Positions 16,882 to 25,890 of a stretch of DNA of 64,000 bases are shown here, in pieces (position 1 is the stretch's first letter; each line of letters starts with the position of its first letter). The stretch is from CAWFKW01 sp963816535 (GTDB lineage Bacteria > Bacteroidota > Ignavibacteria > Tepidaquicellales > OLB5). Below the pieces are notes generated by a model that saw only the letters and a program-made list of their open reading frames with translations, did not search any database and was not told the DNA's origin. The stretch is taken from positions 124,001 through 188,000 of the forward strand of contig CAWFKW010000006.1 in the NCBI GenBank assembly GCA_963816535.1, given 5' to 3'. A program made the position numbers and the translations under genes.

Positions 16882-18939
16882 TTACTTAATTATCAACATT
16901 TTCTTTGTTTCTGTAAAATTATTTGTTTGCAAACGATAGAAATAAACGCCGGACGTCAAGTTACTCCCGTCAAAATCCGTTTCATACGTCCCCGGCTGCA
17001 ATTGCTCGTTAACAAGCGTAGCAACTGCTCGTCCCAATATATCAAATACGGTCAGCTTCACGAATGAATTCTTCGCGATCGCAAATTTGATTTTCGTAGC
17101 AGGATTAAACGGGTTCGGATAATTTTGATACAATGAAAATAACTCAGGGACTTGTTTTGAAATTTGTCTTACACTAATTATATCGGAGAGTAACCTTCGC
17201 CATACATATTGATTGGTTGTTCCGGCAAAAATATAATTATTTGCGACTAAGAATGATGCTACTGATGGGGTAACATTAAAGCCCTGGTTTCTGTTAACCC
17301 AGTTAGCTCCAAAGTTATCAGCAAGAAAAACTCCGCCTGCAGTGCCTGCAATGATATTAATTCCGCTGGTAATAAGAGTAAGAACATTTAGGTTCCCCAA
17401 ACCATTATTTACAGCTATCCAGCTTGTTCCGTTGTTTGTTGATAAGAAAACGCCTGTCGGAGTACCGGCAAAAATATTTGCGCCAACTGAGGAAATGGAG
17501 TTTACAGAAAGATTTGTTAACCCGTTATTAACAGCTATCCAGCCGGCTCCATTATTAGTTGAAATAAAAACTCCCCCGGTTGTGCCGGCAAACATATTAG
17601 AACCAACAAGCGCCAGTGTGTTAACATTTTGACTTGTTAAACCGCTATTCAAAGCTGTCCAGTTTGATCCGTTATTTGTAGAACGGAAAACTCCGGCGCC
17701 TGTTCCTGCGAAGACACTGGCGCCATTTACCAGGAAACTTCTGACCGAAGTGATTGTCATTCCGTTATTGGACGCGAACCAACTTGAACCGGCGTCAGTT
17801 GAACGAAAAATGCCATTATCAGTTCCTGCAAGCAATTCTAAGTCTAAGGAAACAAGGGCTTGTATAGATTGATTCATTATTCCATAATTAGAGCTTTGCC
17901 ATATAGTTCCGTTATTAGTTGTAAGAAATACCCCTAAACCTGCAGTGCCCGAAAAGACGTCGCTTCCTATTGAACTAAAAGAATATATTGGAAAATTTGT
18001 TAATCCATTATTGGCCGCAATCCAGTTAGCTCCGCTGTTAGATGAAACAAAAACGCCGGCATCACCGCCTGCAAAAATAGCAGAACCATTAGAGGCAAGA
18101 GATTTGATTGAAACAAGAGACAAACCACTGCTTACGTCAACCCAGTTTGCGCCATTATCCGATGATCTGTAGACTCCGTTGCTTGTTCCCGCAAACAAAG
18201 TAGCGCCGATTGAAAGAAGATTGAAAATGCTTTGACCTGATATTCCATTATTTACCAGAACCCAGTTTCCCCCATTATCTGTTGAACGGTACACGCCCCC
18301 GCAGCTAACAAAGACTGCAGTGGGAGTTGATGCAATTGATGTTACCTGCACTCCGGGTAAACCATTATTTACCGGAAGCCATGTGGTTCCATAGTTTGTG
18401 CTTCTGCACAAGCCTGAATTTGATCCTGCAAATAATGATATACCGCTAAATCCAAGCGCACGCACCATAGAACCTGATAAACCATTATTTACCGCATTCC
18501 AGGATGTTCCGTCATTTGTAGTAAGATAGATTCCATTCAGGTCGGTTGCGGCAAATAAATAATTTCCGTTCAAAGCAAAAGCATAAACAGACTGCATTTG
18601 ATAACTGGAGCTGACAGAGATCCATGTTTTGCCGCTATCCGAGGTTCGGTACACACCGCTGCCAAAAGTTCCGGCGAAAACGCTGGTTCCTGACGAAATA
18701 ATAGCGGGAATGTCATAGTTTATTAAGCCTTCATTGAATCCGAGCCAGTTTCCGCCATTATTTGTAGTTCTGAATATTCCGTAATCCATTGTACCTGCAA
18801 ATAGAATTGTTCCCAATGCTGCCATACATCTAACATTACCTGCAGAGGGTCCGTTGGTTGAAATCCATTGAGCCTGCGCTCCATGAATGCCTGCCAACAT
18901 TATTGTCAGTATTAATAATAATATTTTAATTCTTTTCAT
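16882..18939 (-). CDS. T9SS-secreted BNR/photosystem-stability-like beta-propeller protein
   Basis: 685-aa secreted protein. Signal peptide KILLLILTIMLAGIHGAQAQ. Thirteen full repeats and part of a fourteenth, each about 42-45 aa with the pattern 'LFAGT..GVFRSTNNG.NW.AVNNGL', match BNR/sialidase-type blades and would suit two seven-bladed propellers. The C-terminal ~80 residues are a type A T9SS sorting domain (NYPNPFNPATKIKFAI, FDILGRAVATLVNE, SGVYFYRL, TKKMLIIK), which directs export across the outer membrane and surface attachment. Ligand unknown. Neighbours are also surface proteins. Confidence 0.9.
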   Translation of the reverse strand: MKRIKILLLILTIMLAGIHGAQAQWISTNGPSAGNVRCMAALGTILFAGTMDYGIFRTTNNGGNWLGFNEGLINYDIPAIISSGTSVFAGTFGSGVYRTSDSGKTWISVSSSYQMQSVYAFALNGNYLFAATDLNGIYLTTNDGTSWNAVNNGLSGSMVRALGFSGISLFAGSNSGLCRSTNYGTTWLPVNNGLPGVQVTSIASTPTAVFVSCGGVYRSTDNGGNWVLVNNGISGQSIFNLLSIGATLFAGTSNGVYRSSDNGANWVDVSSGLSLVSIKSLASNGSAIFAGGDAGVFVSSNSGANWIAANNGLTNFPIYSFSSIGSDVFSGTAGLGVFLTTNNGTIWQSSNYGIMNQSIQALVSLDLELLAGTDNGIFRSTDAGSSWFASNNGMTITSVRSFLVNGASVFAGTGAGVFRSTNNGSNWTALNSGLTSQNVNTLALVGSNMFAGTTGGVFISTNNGAGWIAVNNGLTNLSVNSISSVGANIFAGTPTGVFLSTNNGTSWIAVNNGLGNLNVLTLITSGINIIAGTAGGVFLADNFGANWVNRNQGFNVTPSVASFLVANNYIFAGTTNQYVWRRLLSDIISVRQISKQVPELFSLYQNYPNPFNPATKIKFAIAKNSFVKLTVFDILGRAVATLVNEQLQPGTYETDFDGSNLTSGVYFYRLQTNNFTETKKMLIIK

Positions 18940-19013
18940 ATTTGTATTTACTATAAAGTAATTTGAGTTTGTTTAATTGAGAAAATTCAATTCAATTATA
19001 AATGTATTTAATT

Positions 19014-20810
19014 CTATTTTATTAAAACCATTTTCTTTACATCTGTAAAATCCCCGGATGTAATTTTATAAAAGTAAATTCCGCTGGAATAATTTGATGC
19101 GTTCCACTCGGTTTCATAAGTTCCCGGCTGCAATTGTTCATTAACAATCGTTGTAACGGCTCTGCCGAGAATATCGTAAACTGTGAGTCTCACCCCTTCC
19201 ATGCCTGCCAACGCAGTCACGTCTTCCCCTGACAGGGGGAGATCCGCACCATTGGTGCGGCTAGGGGGTGCGATACTAAATTTTATTTTTGTTACCGGGT
19301 TAAACGGATTTGGATAATTTTGCTCAAGCTTAAATTCCTTCGGCGTGTTCCCTGTTTGCGTTATACCCGTTGTTATGGGCCGCAGCTGAACGTTAACATT
19401 GGTCGCTGAATCATTGGCAGCGTGCACGCCGCTAACCGTCTTGCTGTAGTAATTAGGCGCCGAAAATGTTAATGCATAGTTTCCCTGGATTATCATCCTG
19501 TAGTATTTTCCGAAAAGGCTGTCCGAATAAACTTCAGAGCTATCGGCGTCAAAACCGGAGATAAACACTTTTGCCTTCAGCGGAGCCCCTGTGAGCGAAT
19601 CGGTTACGGTTCCCCTGATGCCGTAAAATGCCGCCTGCATGTAATTCAGGAACGACCTGTAGTTGTAATCCCAGTGAGCTGGGAGCTCGGCGGGGGGTAA
19701 TAACTTTGTCATCGAGAGCTCTATTGTACATTCTCTGCCATGCCTGTAATAGCACATATAATCCTGCCTTGAGCCGCGGACATAATACCACGCATACCCG
19801 TTTGTTATGCCGTTGTTCTCTTCGGTCATATACCCCGAAACTGCATGCGCGTGAACAGTATCAGCATACTGCCTTGAAACCCTTATCCACCAGCTGTCAT
19901 CGGTGCAAAATCTTGACCAGCTATCCCATGGATAGTTTACAACTTCAGAACCGCCATGAAAATTTACCGATAACGAGAAATAATTCGAAACCGCTGCATT
20001 CATGAACTCCTGGGTTTCAGGCTGAATTGGATTTGAGTTCGGGCCGTCGACCCCGGGATAATTCCGGTTTAGATCGTAGTTATTAGCATTGTACCGTACC
20101 GCCCCGTTGACCGTATTATTTCCGCCGTGATATGTGCCGTCGGGATTAGCAAGCGGGTTTATCCAAACCTCGATATTGTTCATGATGCTTGTTACTTTTG
20201 GATCAGTGTTGAAATTAGTAAGCAGGTAATTTATTAATCTGAGCATCAGCACGTAGCCCGTGGTTTCATCCCCGTGCATTGAAGATGTAAACATAACTTT
20301 TGGCTTTCCTTCGGCCGTACCGACATTGTTTTTCAATTTGGCAAATAATAACGAGCGCCCTTGCACAGTTTGCCCGATATTAACTATCTGGCATAAGTTT
20401 GGATATGACGCTGCAAACTGGTTCATCATGGCTACGTATGCTTCATAGGTAGGGTACGAGTCCCAGTCCAAAACTCCCTGAGGGCTATCGCTCATCTTCA
20501 GATCAAAATCAACGTCTCCCGGATGCGGCAGCACGTAATAAGGAATATTCTGTTTAAGAAACGCTTCAAATTCATTTTTATTAGCATATGCGAAAACCTC
20601 GTGGTCTATCGCTTTATCTATTGATATTATTAATGATAATGAATTTATCCGCTCTTTATCATATAGTGAGAATTCAAAGTATACTTCTCCTTTTTTGTCC
20701 AGATATTCTTCGGCCATCTTTTTATTGCAGTAATTATCCTGTGAAAAGATTGTAGAGGTGACAAGAATCGAGGCTAATAATGAAATGATTAAAACGGTAA
20801 GCTTGCTCAT
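19014..20810 (-). CDS. T9SS-secreted M14 zinc carboxypeptidase
   Basis: 598-aa secreted metallocarboxypeptidase. Signal segment at residues 1-23, a pro-region, then the M14 catalytic domain (about 110-395): zinc ligands H179 and E182 in MHGDETTG, substrate-binding Arg in NYDLNRNYP (R249), third zinc ligand H285 in NFHGGSE, and general-base Glu in TIELSM (E364). A carboxypeptidase-regulatory-like beta domain (about 398-480) follows, then a T9SS sorting domain with NYPNPFNPVTKIKF. An unusual proline/glycine-rich stretch interrupts the sorting domain before VRLTVYDILG; at DNA level it is a palindromic element (19222-19276). Probably degrades peptides outside the cell. Confidence 0.93.
   Translation of the reverse strand: MSKLTVLIISLLASILVTSTIFSQDNYCNKKMAEEYLDKKGEVYFEFSLYDKERINSLSLIISIDKAIDHEVFAYANKNEFEAFLKQNIPYYVLPHPGDVDFDLKMSDSPQGVLDWDSYPTYEAYVAMMNQFAASYPNLCQIVNIGQTVQGRSLLFAKLKNNVGTAEGKPKVMFTSSMHGDETTGYVLMLRLINYLLTNFNTDPKVTSIMNNIEVWINPLANPDGTYHGGNNTVNGAVRYNANNYDLNRNYPGVDGPNSNPIQPETQEFMNAAVSNYFSLSVNFHGGSEVVNYPWDSWSRFCTDDSWWIRVSRQYADTVHAHAVSGYMTEENNGITNGYAWYYVRGSRQDYMCYYRHGRECTIELSMTKLLPPAELPAHWDYNYRSFLNYMQAAFYGIRGTVTDSLTGAPLKAKVFISGFDADSSEVYSDSLFGKYYRMIIQGNYALTFSAPNYYSKTVSGVHAANDSATNVNVQLRPITTGITQTGNTPKEFKLEQNYPNPFNPVTKIKFSIAPPSRTNGADLPLSGEDVTALAGMEGVRLTVYDILGRAVTTIVNEQLQPGTYETEWNASNYSSGIYFYKITSGDFTDVKKMVLIK
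19222..19276. repeat. palindromic element inserted in frame in the M14 sorting domain
   Basis: Contains two palindromes: CCCCTG-A-CAGGGG (19226-19238) and a 17-bp CCGCACCA-T-TGGTGCGG (19244-19260). It adds about 25 residues compared with neighbouring sorting domains while keeping the frame open. On the minus strand its CTCCCCCTGTCAGGGGAA segment closely matches the intergenic element at 25891-25908, which argues for a mobile or dispersed repeat. Confidence 0.7.
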
Positions 20811-20884
20811 AAGTTGTTCACGAAAAATTTAATAAATACCTGATTTACCATTAGTAAAATAGCGGAGTAAACGGTTCAAATCCT

Positions 20885-20898
20885 ATGATTTCCATCAT
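20885..20898. promoter_or_regulatory. ATGAT-N4-ATCAT operator-like palindrome, site 1
   Basis: ATGAT-TTCC-ATCAT lies 75 nt upstream of the M14 carboxypeptidase start. It is one of six such sites in the window, all intergenic. The half-sites fit the FNR/DNR class of the CRP-FNR family (TTGAT-N4-ATCAA). The expected -7 position 34 bp away reads TATTTTAC on the minus strand, only a partial match to TAnnTTTG. Confidence 0.55.
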
Positions 20899-20944
20899 AT
20901 CAAAACATGCGAAATATCATGCCAAAAGCCTTAAAAATTAAGAA

Positions 20945-20974
20945 AAAGGCAGGTTTTGAAACCTGCCTTTTACC
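20945..20974 (-). terminator. rho-independent terminator after the 20994 gene
   Basis: Perfect 12-bp arms AAAGGCAGGTTT and AAACCTGCCTTT with a 2-nt loop, followed on the minus strand by a T-rich run. It is 20 nt after the stop. The same hairpin follows the paralogue at 22513. Confidence 0.85.
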
Positions 20975-20993
20975 AAAACGATGTTAAAATCGC

Positions 20994-22259
20994 TTATTTC
21001 AAAAGTACGATCTTTTTTGTGTCGCTGTATGTATCAGTGGTCATCATGACAAAATATATACCGGACGCAAAATTGGACCCGTCCCATTTAGTCTCGTAAG
21101 TCCCTGCTGAAATATTTCCATTGAACAATTCTCCAACAGTTCTTCCGACAATATCAGTCACAACAATTTTTACATTCGATTTTACAGGAATATCAAATTT
21201 TATTTTTGTTGCCGGGTTAAACGGATTCGGATAATTCTGTTCAAGCTCGAATTTAGCAGGAGTCTGCGTACCTAAATTTTGTATCCCGATAGGATTTGTA
21301 AGTCTTGAAATTCCGCCGTTGCTTCTTATTGCCCACGCATAATGTGAGCTCTGCGCCATATGGTAATATGAGCCTGCGGGAGCGGTATACTGAAGCGAAT
21401 AATTAGAACCGCTGTTAGTTGACATATAGATGCCGGTTCCTCTGCAATAATATACATATGGAATAGCCCCTGCAAACCCTGTTAAGTTGCCTGTTCCCGG
21501 CAAAGAATATGCCCCCCATGTATTTCCGCTGTCATTAGTTCCTAAAGTGGTTGCCCCGCCGGCAATCCCGTTAACGCCATAACCCATATTGATCAAATCT
21601 ACCGAAGCAAGCCCTGTTGTTGTTTCAACAGTATATGAGGAACCCCCGCCTATTGTGTCACCCCCGCTTATCCTGTATATTCTCGTATTATTAGTTCCAA
21701 ACCAGAAATAATCCCTTCCGGAAGGGTACCTGTAATAAGCATAAGAATTATTAAATCCACCTTCGGCGCCGGCCTGGGGAATATAAGGTAAGCCGGTCGA
21801 ATCAAAAGTATTGCCGTTATCAGTACTTGCCCAAATCGACCATCTTCCTCCAACCGGATCGCCTACAAGAGCTATGATCGGTGGTGTACTTTGTACCGGG
21901 GCAATAACATCAATAAATCCGCCGGTTTGAGTAAATACCTGCGTCCAGTTGGCTCCGCCGTTTGTAGTTTTATATACAAAGGTATTTGCAGAGCTTCCCG
22001 AAACAAGCGCGGTGTTAGCATCAATTGCCATAATTACATAAAGATCGGGCGCGCCGGTAATCGTGCCTAATACCCAGTTTGCGCCCCCATTGGTAGTTCT
22101 CAGAACTTTCCCCGCGGTGCTGCATACCCAAACATTATTATCATCGAACGCTGATACAGAATATAAAGCTGTTGTAACGCCTGATGTTTGTTCGGTCCAT
22201 TGTGAATAACACGTAATTGTAAACGAGAATATAAAAATAGTAAGAATGAGTTTTTTCAT
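20994..22259 (-). CDS. T9SS-secreted YCF48/BNR-like protein, paralogue A
   Basis: 421-aa secreted protein. Signal peptide LILTIFIFSFTITCYS. The beta-propeller-like body has Ycf48/BNR-type segments (GKVLRTTNGGANWVLGTITGAPDLY, NTFVYKTTNGGANWTQVF, GGRWSIWASTDNGNTF). The C-terminus is a T9SS sorting domain (NYPNPFNPATKIKFDI, ITDIVGRTVGELFN-like segment, SGIYFVMM, TKKIVLLK). It is close to its neighbour at 22513-23760 over the whole length, a clear tandem duplication. The RBS GGAG sits 7 nt before the ATG, and a hairpin lies just upstream. Confidence 0.9.
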   Translation of the reverse strand: MKKLILTIFIFSFTITCYSQWTEQTSGVTTALYSVSAFDDNNVWVCSTAGKVLRTTNGGANWVLGTITGAPDLYVIMAIDANTALVSGSSANTFVYKTTNGGANWTQVFTQTGGFIDVIAPVQSTPPIIALVGDPVGGRWSIWASTDNGNTFDSTGLPYIPQAGAEGGFNNSYAYYRYPSGRDYFWFGTNNTRIYRISGGDTIGGGSSYTVETTTGLASVDLINMGYGVNGIAGGATTLGTNDSGNTWGAYSLPGTGNLTGFAGAIPYVYYCRGTGIYMSTNSGSNYSLQYTAPAGSYYHMAQSSHYAWAIRSNGGISRLTNPIGIQNLGTQTPAKFELEQNYPNPFNPATKIKFDIPVKSNVKIVVTDIVGRTVGELFNGNISAGTYETKWDGSNFASGIYFVMMTTDTYSDTKKIVLLK

Positions 22260-22261
22260 AA

Positions 22262-22340
22262 TGTGGCTCCTTACTTCTGCCTTTTAAAAGGGCAGAAATC
22301 AATTGGATGAATTTTAGAAAGCATTAGCGCTTTCCAGCTT
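22262..22340 (-). other. conserved leader of paralogue A
   Basis: The roughly 75 nt before the start share long blocks with the leader of paralogue B (23763-23845), including TCCTTACTTCTGCC, CAGAAATCAATTG and ATGAATTTTAGAAAGCATTAG. A hairpin (TTCTGCC / GGCAGAA, 22275-22297) lies just upstream of the RBS. The duplication therefore included the 5' untranslated region. Confidence 0.6.
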
Positions 22341-22403
22341 AACAGGAAAATAGAAAAACAATTTTCTAATGTACAATATGCAAAAGTGTCGCTGTCTTTT
22401 CCA

Positions 22404-22417
22404 ATGATTGATATCAT
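22404..22417. promoter_or_regulatory. ATGAT-N4-ATCAT operator-like palindrome, site 2
   Basis: ATGAT-TGAT-ATCAT, 145 nt upstream of paralogue A. Its centre is 22 bp, about two helical turns, from site 3, so two dimers could bind the same face of the DNA. Confidence 0.55.
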
Positions 22418-22425
22418 TTCAAAAA

Positions 22426-22439
22426 ATGATAAATATCAT
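22426..22439. promoter_or_regulatory. ATGAT-N4-ATCAT operator-like palindrome, site 3
   Basis: ATGAT-AAAT-ATCAT, 167 nt upstream of paralogue A and just after the terminator of paralogue B. At the matching position upstream of paralogue B there is a related palindrome with a 5-nt spacer (CTGAT-AATTT-ATCAG, 23929-23943). Confidence 0.55.
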
Positions 22440-22458
22440 GCCAAAACGGCGAAAACAT

Positions 22459-22489
22459 AAAAAAAAGGCAGGTTTGAAAACCTGCCATT
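22459..22489 (-). terminator. rho-independent terminator after the 22513 gene
   Basis: GGCAGGTTT / AAACCTGCC arms (22467-22486) with an A-run at 22459-22466 that is a U-run on the transcribed minus strand. Near copy of the hairpin at 20945. Confidence 0.85.
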
Positions 22490-22512
22490 TACCAAAACAA
22501 TGAAAAAATTGC

Positions 22513-23760
22513 TTATTTCAAAAGTACGAGCTTTTTAGTATCACTGTATGTATCAGCGCTCATTCTCACAAAATATATACCGGATGCAAAGTCAGAGCCA
22601 TCCCATTTAGTCTCGTAAGTTCCCGCCGAAACATTTCCGTTGAACAATTCTCCAACAGTTCTCCCGATAATATCAGTAACTACAATTTTGACATTTGCTC
22701 TTACAGGAATGTCAAATTTAATATTTGTAGATGGGTTAAATGGATTAGGATAATTTTGCTCCAGCCTGAACTTAGAGGGTACCTCAGAGCTGATATTTTG
22801 AATCCCAATTGGATTTGTAATCCTTGATATTCCGCCATTGCTCCTGATCGCCCATGCATAATACGAGCCCCGCGACATATGATTATATGTACCTGCGGGA
22901 GCTGTGTATAGAAGGGCATAAGTTAATCCGCCGTCAGTAGAGGAATAGATAGATGCGCCCCTGCAGTAATATACGTATGGCGTTACTCCAAATATACCGG
23001 TTATGCTTCCTGTTCCCGGTACTGAGTATGCAGACCACGTATTGCCGCTGTCGTTTGTAGCCACCATTGAAGAGCCGCCGGCAAATCCATTAACACCCTC
23101 GCCCATTTTGATCACATCAACAGATGCCAGCCCTGTTGTTGTTTCAACGCTATACGAAGTACCTCCGCTCACTCTATATATTCTCGTATTATTAGTTCCA
23201 AACCAGAAATAATCCGTTCCGGAAGGATATCTGTAATATGCATAAGAATTATTAAATCCACCTTCAGAGCCAGCCTGGGGAATATAAGCCAAACCGGTCG
23301 AATCAAAAGCGCTGCCGTTATTTGTACTAGCCCATAAAGACCATCTTCCTCCTACCGGATCGCCTAAAAGATATATGCCCTGAGATGTGCTTTGTACCGG
23401 GGCAATAACGTCGATAAATCCGCCTGTTTGAGTAAATACCTGCGTCCAGTTGGCGCCGCCATTTGTAGTTTTGTATACAAAGGTATTTGCGGCGCTTCCT
23501 GAAACTAGGGCTGTATTAGCATCAATTGACATTATTACATATAGATCAGGCGCGCCCGTGATCGTGTTCAAGATCCAGTTGGCGCCGGCATTGGTGGTTC
23601 TCAGAACTTTTCCGCCGGCTCCGCAAACCCATACATTGTTCTCATCAAACGCTGATACGGAATATAATGTTGATGTAACGCCGGATATTTGTTCGGTCCA
23701 TTGTGAATAAGAAGTTATTGCAAATGAGAATATGAATAACATGAGAATGAGTTTTTTCAA
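22513..23760 (-). CDS. T9SS-secreted YCF48/BNR-like protein, paralogue B
   Basis: 415-aa tandem paralogue of the 20994 gene, with signal peptide LILMLFIFSFAITSYS, the same Ycf48/BNR-like body (GKVLRTTNAGANWILNTI, NTFVYKTTNGGANWTQVF) and the same T9SS sorting domain (NYPNPFNPSTNIKFDI, SGIYFVRM, TKKLVLLK). The two differ mainly by small indels in the middle (for example a shortened SGG segment) and scattered substitutions. It is transcribed first; a terminator separates it from paralogue A, so each has its own transcript. Confidence 0.9.
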   Translation of the reverse strand: MKKLILMLFIFSFAITSYSQWTEQISGVTSTLYSVSAFDENNVWVCGAGGKVLRTTNAGANWILNTITGAPDLYVIMSIDANTALVSGSAANTFVYKTTNGGANWTQVFTQTGGFIDVIAPVQSTSQGIYLLGDPVGGRWSLWASTNNGSAFDSTGLAYIPQAGSEGGFNNSYAYYRYPSGTDYFWFGTNNTRIYRVSGGTSYSVETTTGLASVDVIKMGEGVNGFAGGSSMVATNDSGNTWSAYSVPGTGSITGIFGVTPYVYYCRGASIYSSTDGGLTYALLYTAPAGTYNHMSRGSYYAWAIRSNGGISRITNPIGIQNISSEVPSKFRLEQNYPNPFNPSTNIKFDIPVRANVKIVVTDIIGRTVGELFNGNVSAGTYETKWDGSDFASGIYFVRMSADTYSDTKKLVLLK

Positions 23761-24168
23761 TAGTTAATCTCCTTACTTCTGCCGCTTAAAGGACAGAAAT
23801 CAATTGAATGAATTTTAGAAAGCATTAGAGCTTCCCGGCTTAATTGAATGGAACGAAAAACAGTTTCTCAAAGATGCAATATACAAAATCAACAAAGTAA
23901 TTTCCTATGAAGGAAGTTACTTAAAGTACTGATAATTTATCAGGGTACAGAATGACATTAATCATGCAAAAGGCGAAGGGTGTTTTGGAACAGGGTTCTT
24001 TGATAAGTCGGGCGCTAATTTGTTACTTCGTGGAATAAGGCTAATATTATAAGTATTTTGCATAGATAACTTTAGGAATAAACTGCAAAAGAAGCGCCTA
24101 GTTTGTTATAGCTAAGTGTTTTTTTATCTGTTATTTTCGTTGCTATTAATTAAAATATAAAATAGTTT
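23761..24168. other. divergent intergenic region upstream of paralogue B and ruvB
   Basis: 408 nt without a gene. It holds the duplicated leader of paralogue B (23763-23845), a 15-bp palindrome CTGATAATTTATCAG (23929-23943) and, on the plus strand, TATTTTCG (24132-24139), one mismatch from the TAnnTTTG -7 box, as the likely ruvB promoter. Confidence 0.5.
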
Positions 24169-25209
24169 TTGCCTAAATCCGAAAAAATATTGCCGCAGAA
24201 ACAATACGAGGATTCCGAATTTCTTAATGAGTTAAGGCCTCCTGTCTTTGAAGAATTTGTCGGGCAGGATAAGATGAAGAATAACATCAGGGTCTCCATC
24301 GAAAGCTCAAAGAAACGGAACGACTCTCTTGACCATGTGCTGTTTACAGGGCCCCCCGGTCTTGGTAAAACTACGCTGGCTTATATTATTTCGCATGAAA
24401 TGAATTCCCACATTATAACAACTTCGGGCCCGATCATGGAAAAACCGGGCGACCTTGCAGGGATGCTGACCAAGCTTCAGGCTAAAGATCTTTTATTCAT
24501 AGATGAAATTCACCGCATACCTAAGGTCGTGGAAGAATATCTGTATTCAGCCATGGAAGATTATAAGCTTGATATTATTATCGACCAGGGTCCCGGCGCG
24601 AGAAGCGTTACGCTTCAGCTTGAAAAGTTTACTCTCATCGGCTCCACAACAAGGGCGGGATTGCTGAGCGCCCCTCTGCTGGATAGGTTTGGGATAAGAT
24701 TCAGGCTGAATTACTATAACAACGCTGAGCTTGAGAGCATCATTTCACGTTCTGCAGGAATACTGAAAATTGAGATTGACCGCGAAGGCGCCGAAGTCAT
24801 TGCAAAACGCTCGCGGGGAACTCCAAGAATAGCAAACCGCCTCTTAAAGCTAAGCCGCGATTTGGCTGTAGTAAATAATAAGGGCGTTATTACCAAACTG
24901 GTAGCCGATGAATGCCTTGATAACTGGGATATTGACCATCGCGGACTTGATGAGCTTGATAAAAAGATCCTCCATACTATCATCGAAACTTATAACGGCG
25001 GGCCGGTCGGATTAAACGCTATTGCGGTAGCCGTGGCGGAAGAGCCCGGCACTATCGAAGAAGTTTATGAGCCGTTCCTGATACAGGAGGGTTTTATCCG
25101 CAGGACATCACGCGGCAGGGAAGCATCCGACCTAGCATATGAGCATCTTGGCCTCACAAGAAAAAAAGGCAAAGCGAAAACGGGAGAAAATGGCGGACTC
25201 TTCGGGTGA
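24169..25209 (+). CDS. ruvB: Holliday junction branch-migration helicase RuvB
   Basis: AAA+ motor of the RuvABC complex. Walker A GPPGLGKTT, Walker B LLFIDEIHR, sensor-1 LIGSTTRAG and arginine-finger region APLLDRFGIRFRL, then the C-terminal winged helix (GGPVGLNAIAVAVAEEPGTIEEVYEPFLIQEGFIRRTSRGRE). The 346-aa length is normal. The start is TTG at 24169; no upstream ATG is in frame near family sequence. A 3-methyladenine glycosylase gene overlaps its end, making a small DNA-repair operon. Confidence 0.96.
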   Translation: MPKSEKILPQKQYEDSEFLNELRPPVFEEFVGQDKMKNNIRVSIESSKKRNDSLDHVLFTGPPGLGKTTLAYIISHEMNSHIITTSGPIMEKPGDLAGMLTKLQAKDLLFIDEIHRIPKVVEEYLYSAMEDYKLDIIIDQGPGARSVTLQLEKFTLIGSTTRAGLLSAPLLDRFGIRFRLNYYNNAELESIISRSAGILKIEIDREGAEVIAKRSRGTPRIANRLLKLSRDLAVVNNKGVITKLVADECLDNWDIDHRGLDELDKKILHTIIETYNGGPVGLNAIAVAVAEEPGTIEEVYEPFLIQEGFIRRTSRGREASDLAYEHLGLTRKKGKAKTGENGGLFG

Positions 25210-25867
25210 GATGAGAGTTATGTCGAAAGAGGATCTGAAGCCGGAGAATGTTCTTGGAAAAAAATTATCCGATGAATTCTATTTAAAGGACGTTCTGGTT
25301 GTTGCCCGGCGGCTGATAGGAAAAATACTTGTCAGAAAGCTTGGCAGAAAAGTCCTGGCAGGCGCCATAGTTGAAACGGAAGCTTACATGGGATCTTTAG
25401 ACGCCGCTTCGCACTCGTTTCGCGGAAAGACAAAACGAAACGAAGCCATGTTTCGGCGCGGAGGAGTTTGTTACGTTTACTTTACTTATGGAAACCATTA
25501 TTGCATGAACGTTGTGACAGGAAAAACGGGCGTAGCCCACGCAGCGCTCATCAGGGCGCTTGAGCCAATTGCTGGAATAGATGATATGAAAAAGCGGCGC
25601 AATACTGAAGATGTACATAATCTTGCAAGCGGCCCGGGCAAACTTACACAGGCGCTGGAAATTGATAAGCGTTTGAACGGCGTTAGTTTTGCAGGGAATG
25701 AACTTTATATTGTTGATCCCCGAATCGCGGAAAAAATAAAGGTCCTCAGGTCAAAAAGAATTGGCATTACAAAAAACGCAGATAAGCTTTGGCGGTTTTA
25801 CGCCGCCGATAATCCGTTTGTTTCAAGGGTTAACGCTAAATCGATATTAATGAGATTACAGAAATGA
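25190..25867 (+). CDS. 3-methyladenine DNA glycosylase (AAG/MPG family)
   Basis: Base-excision glycosylase removing alkylated purines. The family core begins LGKKLSDEFYLKDVLVVARRLIGKILVR; conserved segments are VETEAYMGSLDAASHSFRGKTKRNEAMF (catalytic Glu), YVYFTYGNHYCMNVVTG, AALIRALEP and ASGPGKLTQAL. A start at 25190 (225 aa) is chosen because GGGAG precedes it; it overlaps the end of ruvB by 20 nt. ATG codons at 25211 and 25220 are also possible. A longer reading from 25139 adds a Lys-rich tail that is just ruvB sequence in another frame. Confidence 0.9.
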   Translation: MADSSGEMRVMSKEDLKPENVLGKKLSDEFYLKDVLVVARRLIGKILVRKLGRKVLAGAIVETEAYMGSLDAASHSFRGKTKRNEAMFRRGGVCYVYFTYGNHYCMNVVTGKTGVAHAALIRALEPIAGIDDMKKRRNTEDVHNLASGPGKLTQALEIDKRLNGVSFAGNELYIVDPRIAEKIKVLRSKRIGITKNADKLWRFYAADNPFVSRVNAKSILMRLQK

Positions 25868-25890
25868 ATATGAATACGCATATAATTCAT

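Noticed and set aside
23929..23943. CTGAT-AATTT-ATCAG palindrome as a seventh site of the ATGAT-N4-ATCAT family
   Set aside because: The spacer is 5 nt rather than 4 and the outer bases differ, so it was not counted as a site, though its position matches site 3.
25139..25189. Longer N-terminus of the 3-methyladenine glycosylase
   Set aside because: The extra 17 residues are Lys/Arg-rich out-of-frame ruvB sequence, and a better RBS is at 25182-25186.
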